This document shows, piece after piece, positions 6,142 through 6,434 of a stretch of DNA of 6,434 nucleotides (positions are counted from its first letter, which is position 1; each line of letters opens with the position of its first letter). The notes under the pieces were generated by a model, which worked only from the letters and a program-made list of their open reading frames with translations, was not told where the DNA came from and ran no database searches. The DNA comes from Lachnospiraceae bacterium (GTDB taxonomy: Bacteria > Bacillota > Clostridia > Lachnospirales > Lachnospiraceae). The translations under genes were made by a program, and so were the position numbers. Location: positions 1 to 6,434 of the forward strand of contig JAFUUM010000425.1 of NCBI GenBank assembly GCA_017477805.1, in the 5' to 3' direction.

Positions 6142-6434
6142 AAGAAGCTGTTAAGATCAAAAGCTATCCGAAAGGATTAAAACTCCAGTTAAATCCGGAA
6201 GCGGATATGAATGACATCATCTCGGAGATCAACGAGAAATTCTACACTTCCAGAGAATTCTTCGGAAAGAAGCAGATCGCACTTGCCATTGAGGGAAGAG
6301 AAGTCTCCGATGCTGACGAGACCCAGATCATCGATGCCATCCGTACCCATTCCGATCTTTTTGTGGTCTGCACCGTAGGGCAGGATGAGGGGTTAAAGAT
6401 CCTGATGGAAGAGGGTGTCTCCACCGGCGGAGGC
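6138..6434 (+). CDS. minC: Septum-site determining protein MinC, N-terminal part
   Basis: The first 99 codons are visible and the frame runs off the right edge. The fragment matches the MinC N-terminal domain. It opens with VKIKSYPKGLKLQL (residues 5-18). A helix with EINEKF follows (residues 30-35). Then come a strand FFGKKQIALAIEGREVS (41-57) and a second helix, with DLFVVCTV near residues 73-80. The segment around 90-99 (EEGVSTGGG) looks like the beginning of the linker to the C-terminal beta-helix domain that binds MinD. MinC blocks FtsZ polymerisation away from mid-cell. The start ATG has GAGGGG at 6126-6131, 6 bases upstream, and lies 19 bases after the PBP2 stop. Firmicutes such as Bacillus subtilis also place minC and minD after mreBCD, so minD is expected next. 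Confidence 0.88.
   Translation, partial: MKEAVKIKSYPKGLKLQLNPEADMNDIISEINEKFYTSREFFGKKQIALAIEGREVSDADETQIIDAIRTHSDLFVVCTVGQDEGLKILMEEGVSTGGG

Noticed and set aside
1..6434. tRNA, rRNA, CRISPR array, insertion sequence, attachment site or long repeat
   Set aside because: Coding sequence fills nearly the whole window, and I saw no direct-repeat arrays, transposase motifs, or terminal inverted repeats. No gap exceeds about 80 bases.

Overview
This window is a compact, single-direction cell-shape locus from a low-GC Gram-positive bacterium. It most likely comes from the Clostridia, and the Lachnospiraceae are the best guess. Three things point there. The gene order radC-mreB-mreC-mreD-(PBP2)-minC is a Firmicutes arrangement. 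The MreB is divergent, and the class B PBP is very long; both resemble what I recall from that family. The Shine-Dalgarno sites are strong and A/G-rich. The taxonomic call is inference, because no rRNA or marker gene was available for placement.

Layout. Bases 3-77 are the last 24 codons of an upstream gene I cannot name. Its stop codon lies inside a small intrinsic terminator (66-89). A candidate extended -10 promoter (about 70-99) follows directly. From 156 to the right edge everything reads on the plus strand with almost no spacing: radC (156-812), mreB (827-1840), mreC (1837-2718), mreD (2737-3252), a mrdA-type PBP2 (3245-6118), and the first 99 codons of minC (6138 to the edge). I found no terminator after base 89, so these genes probably form one transcript that continues into minC and probably minD.

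How the genes work together. MreB, MreC, MreD and PBP2 are core parts of the elongasome (Rod complex). It places and drives side-wall peptidoglycan synthesis: MreB inside the membrane, MreC and MreD in or across it, and PBP2 as the outward-facing transpeptidase. A RodA-type glycosyltransferase partner is not in the window. MinC inhibits FtsZ assembly away from mid-cell, so the transcript joins side-wall growth to division-site selection. RadC is a conserved passenger at this locus and its role is unsettled.

What stands out. The locus is conserved core biology, not a mobile or defence island, and I did not find a wholly new system. Three protein-level oddities deserve attention. MreB has lost the catalytic Glu-Glu pair and the Gly-rich phosphate-2 loop, which suggests an altered or absent ATPase. 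PBP2 is 957 residues long because about 240 residues are inserted at the very start of its transpeptidase domain, and its N-terminal head is also enlarged. PBP2 also carries a Cys-Cys-His-Cys set placed like a structural zinc site, next to the SxN active-site motif. Smaller points are unusual start codons (GTG, TTG), a badly placed Shine-Dalgarno before mreD, and two tiny ORFs that bridge gene junctions.
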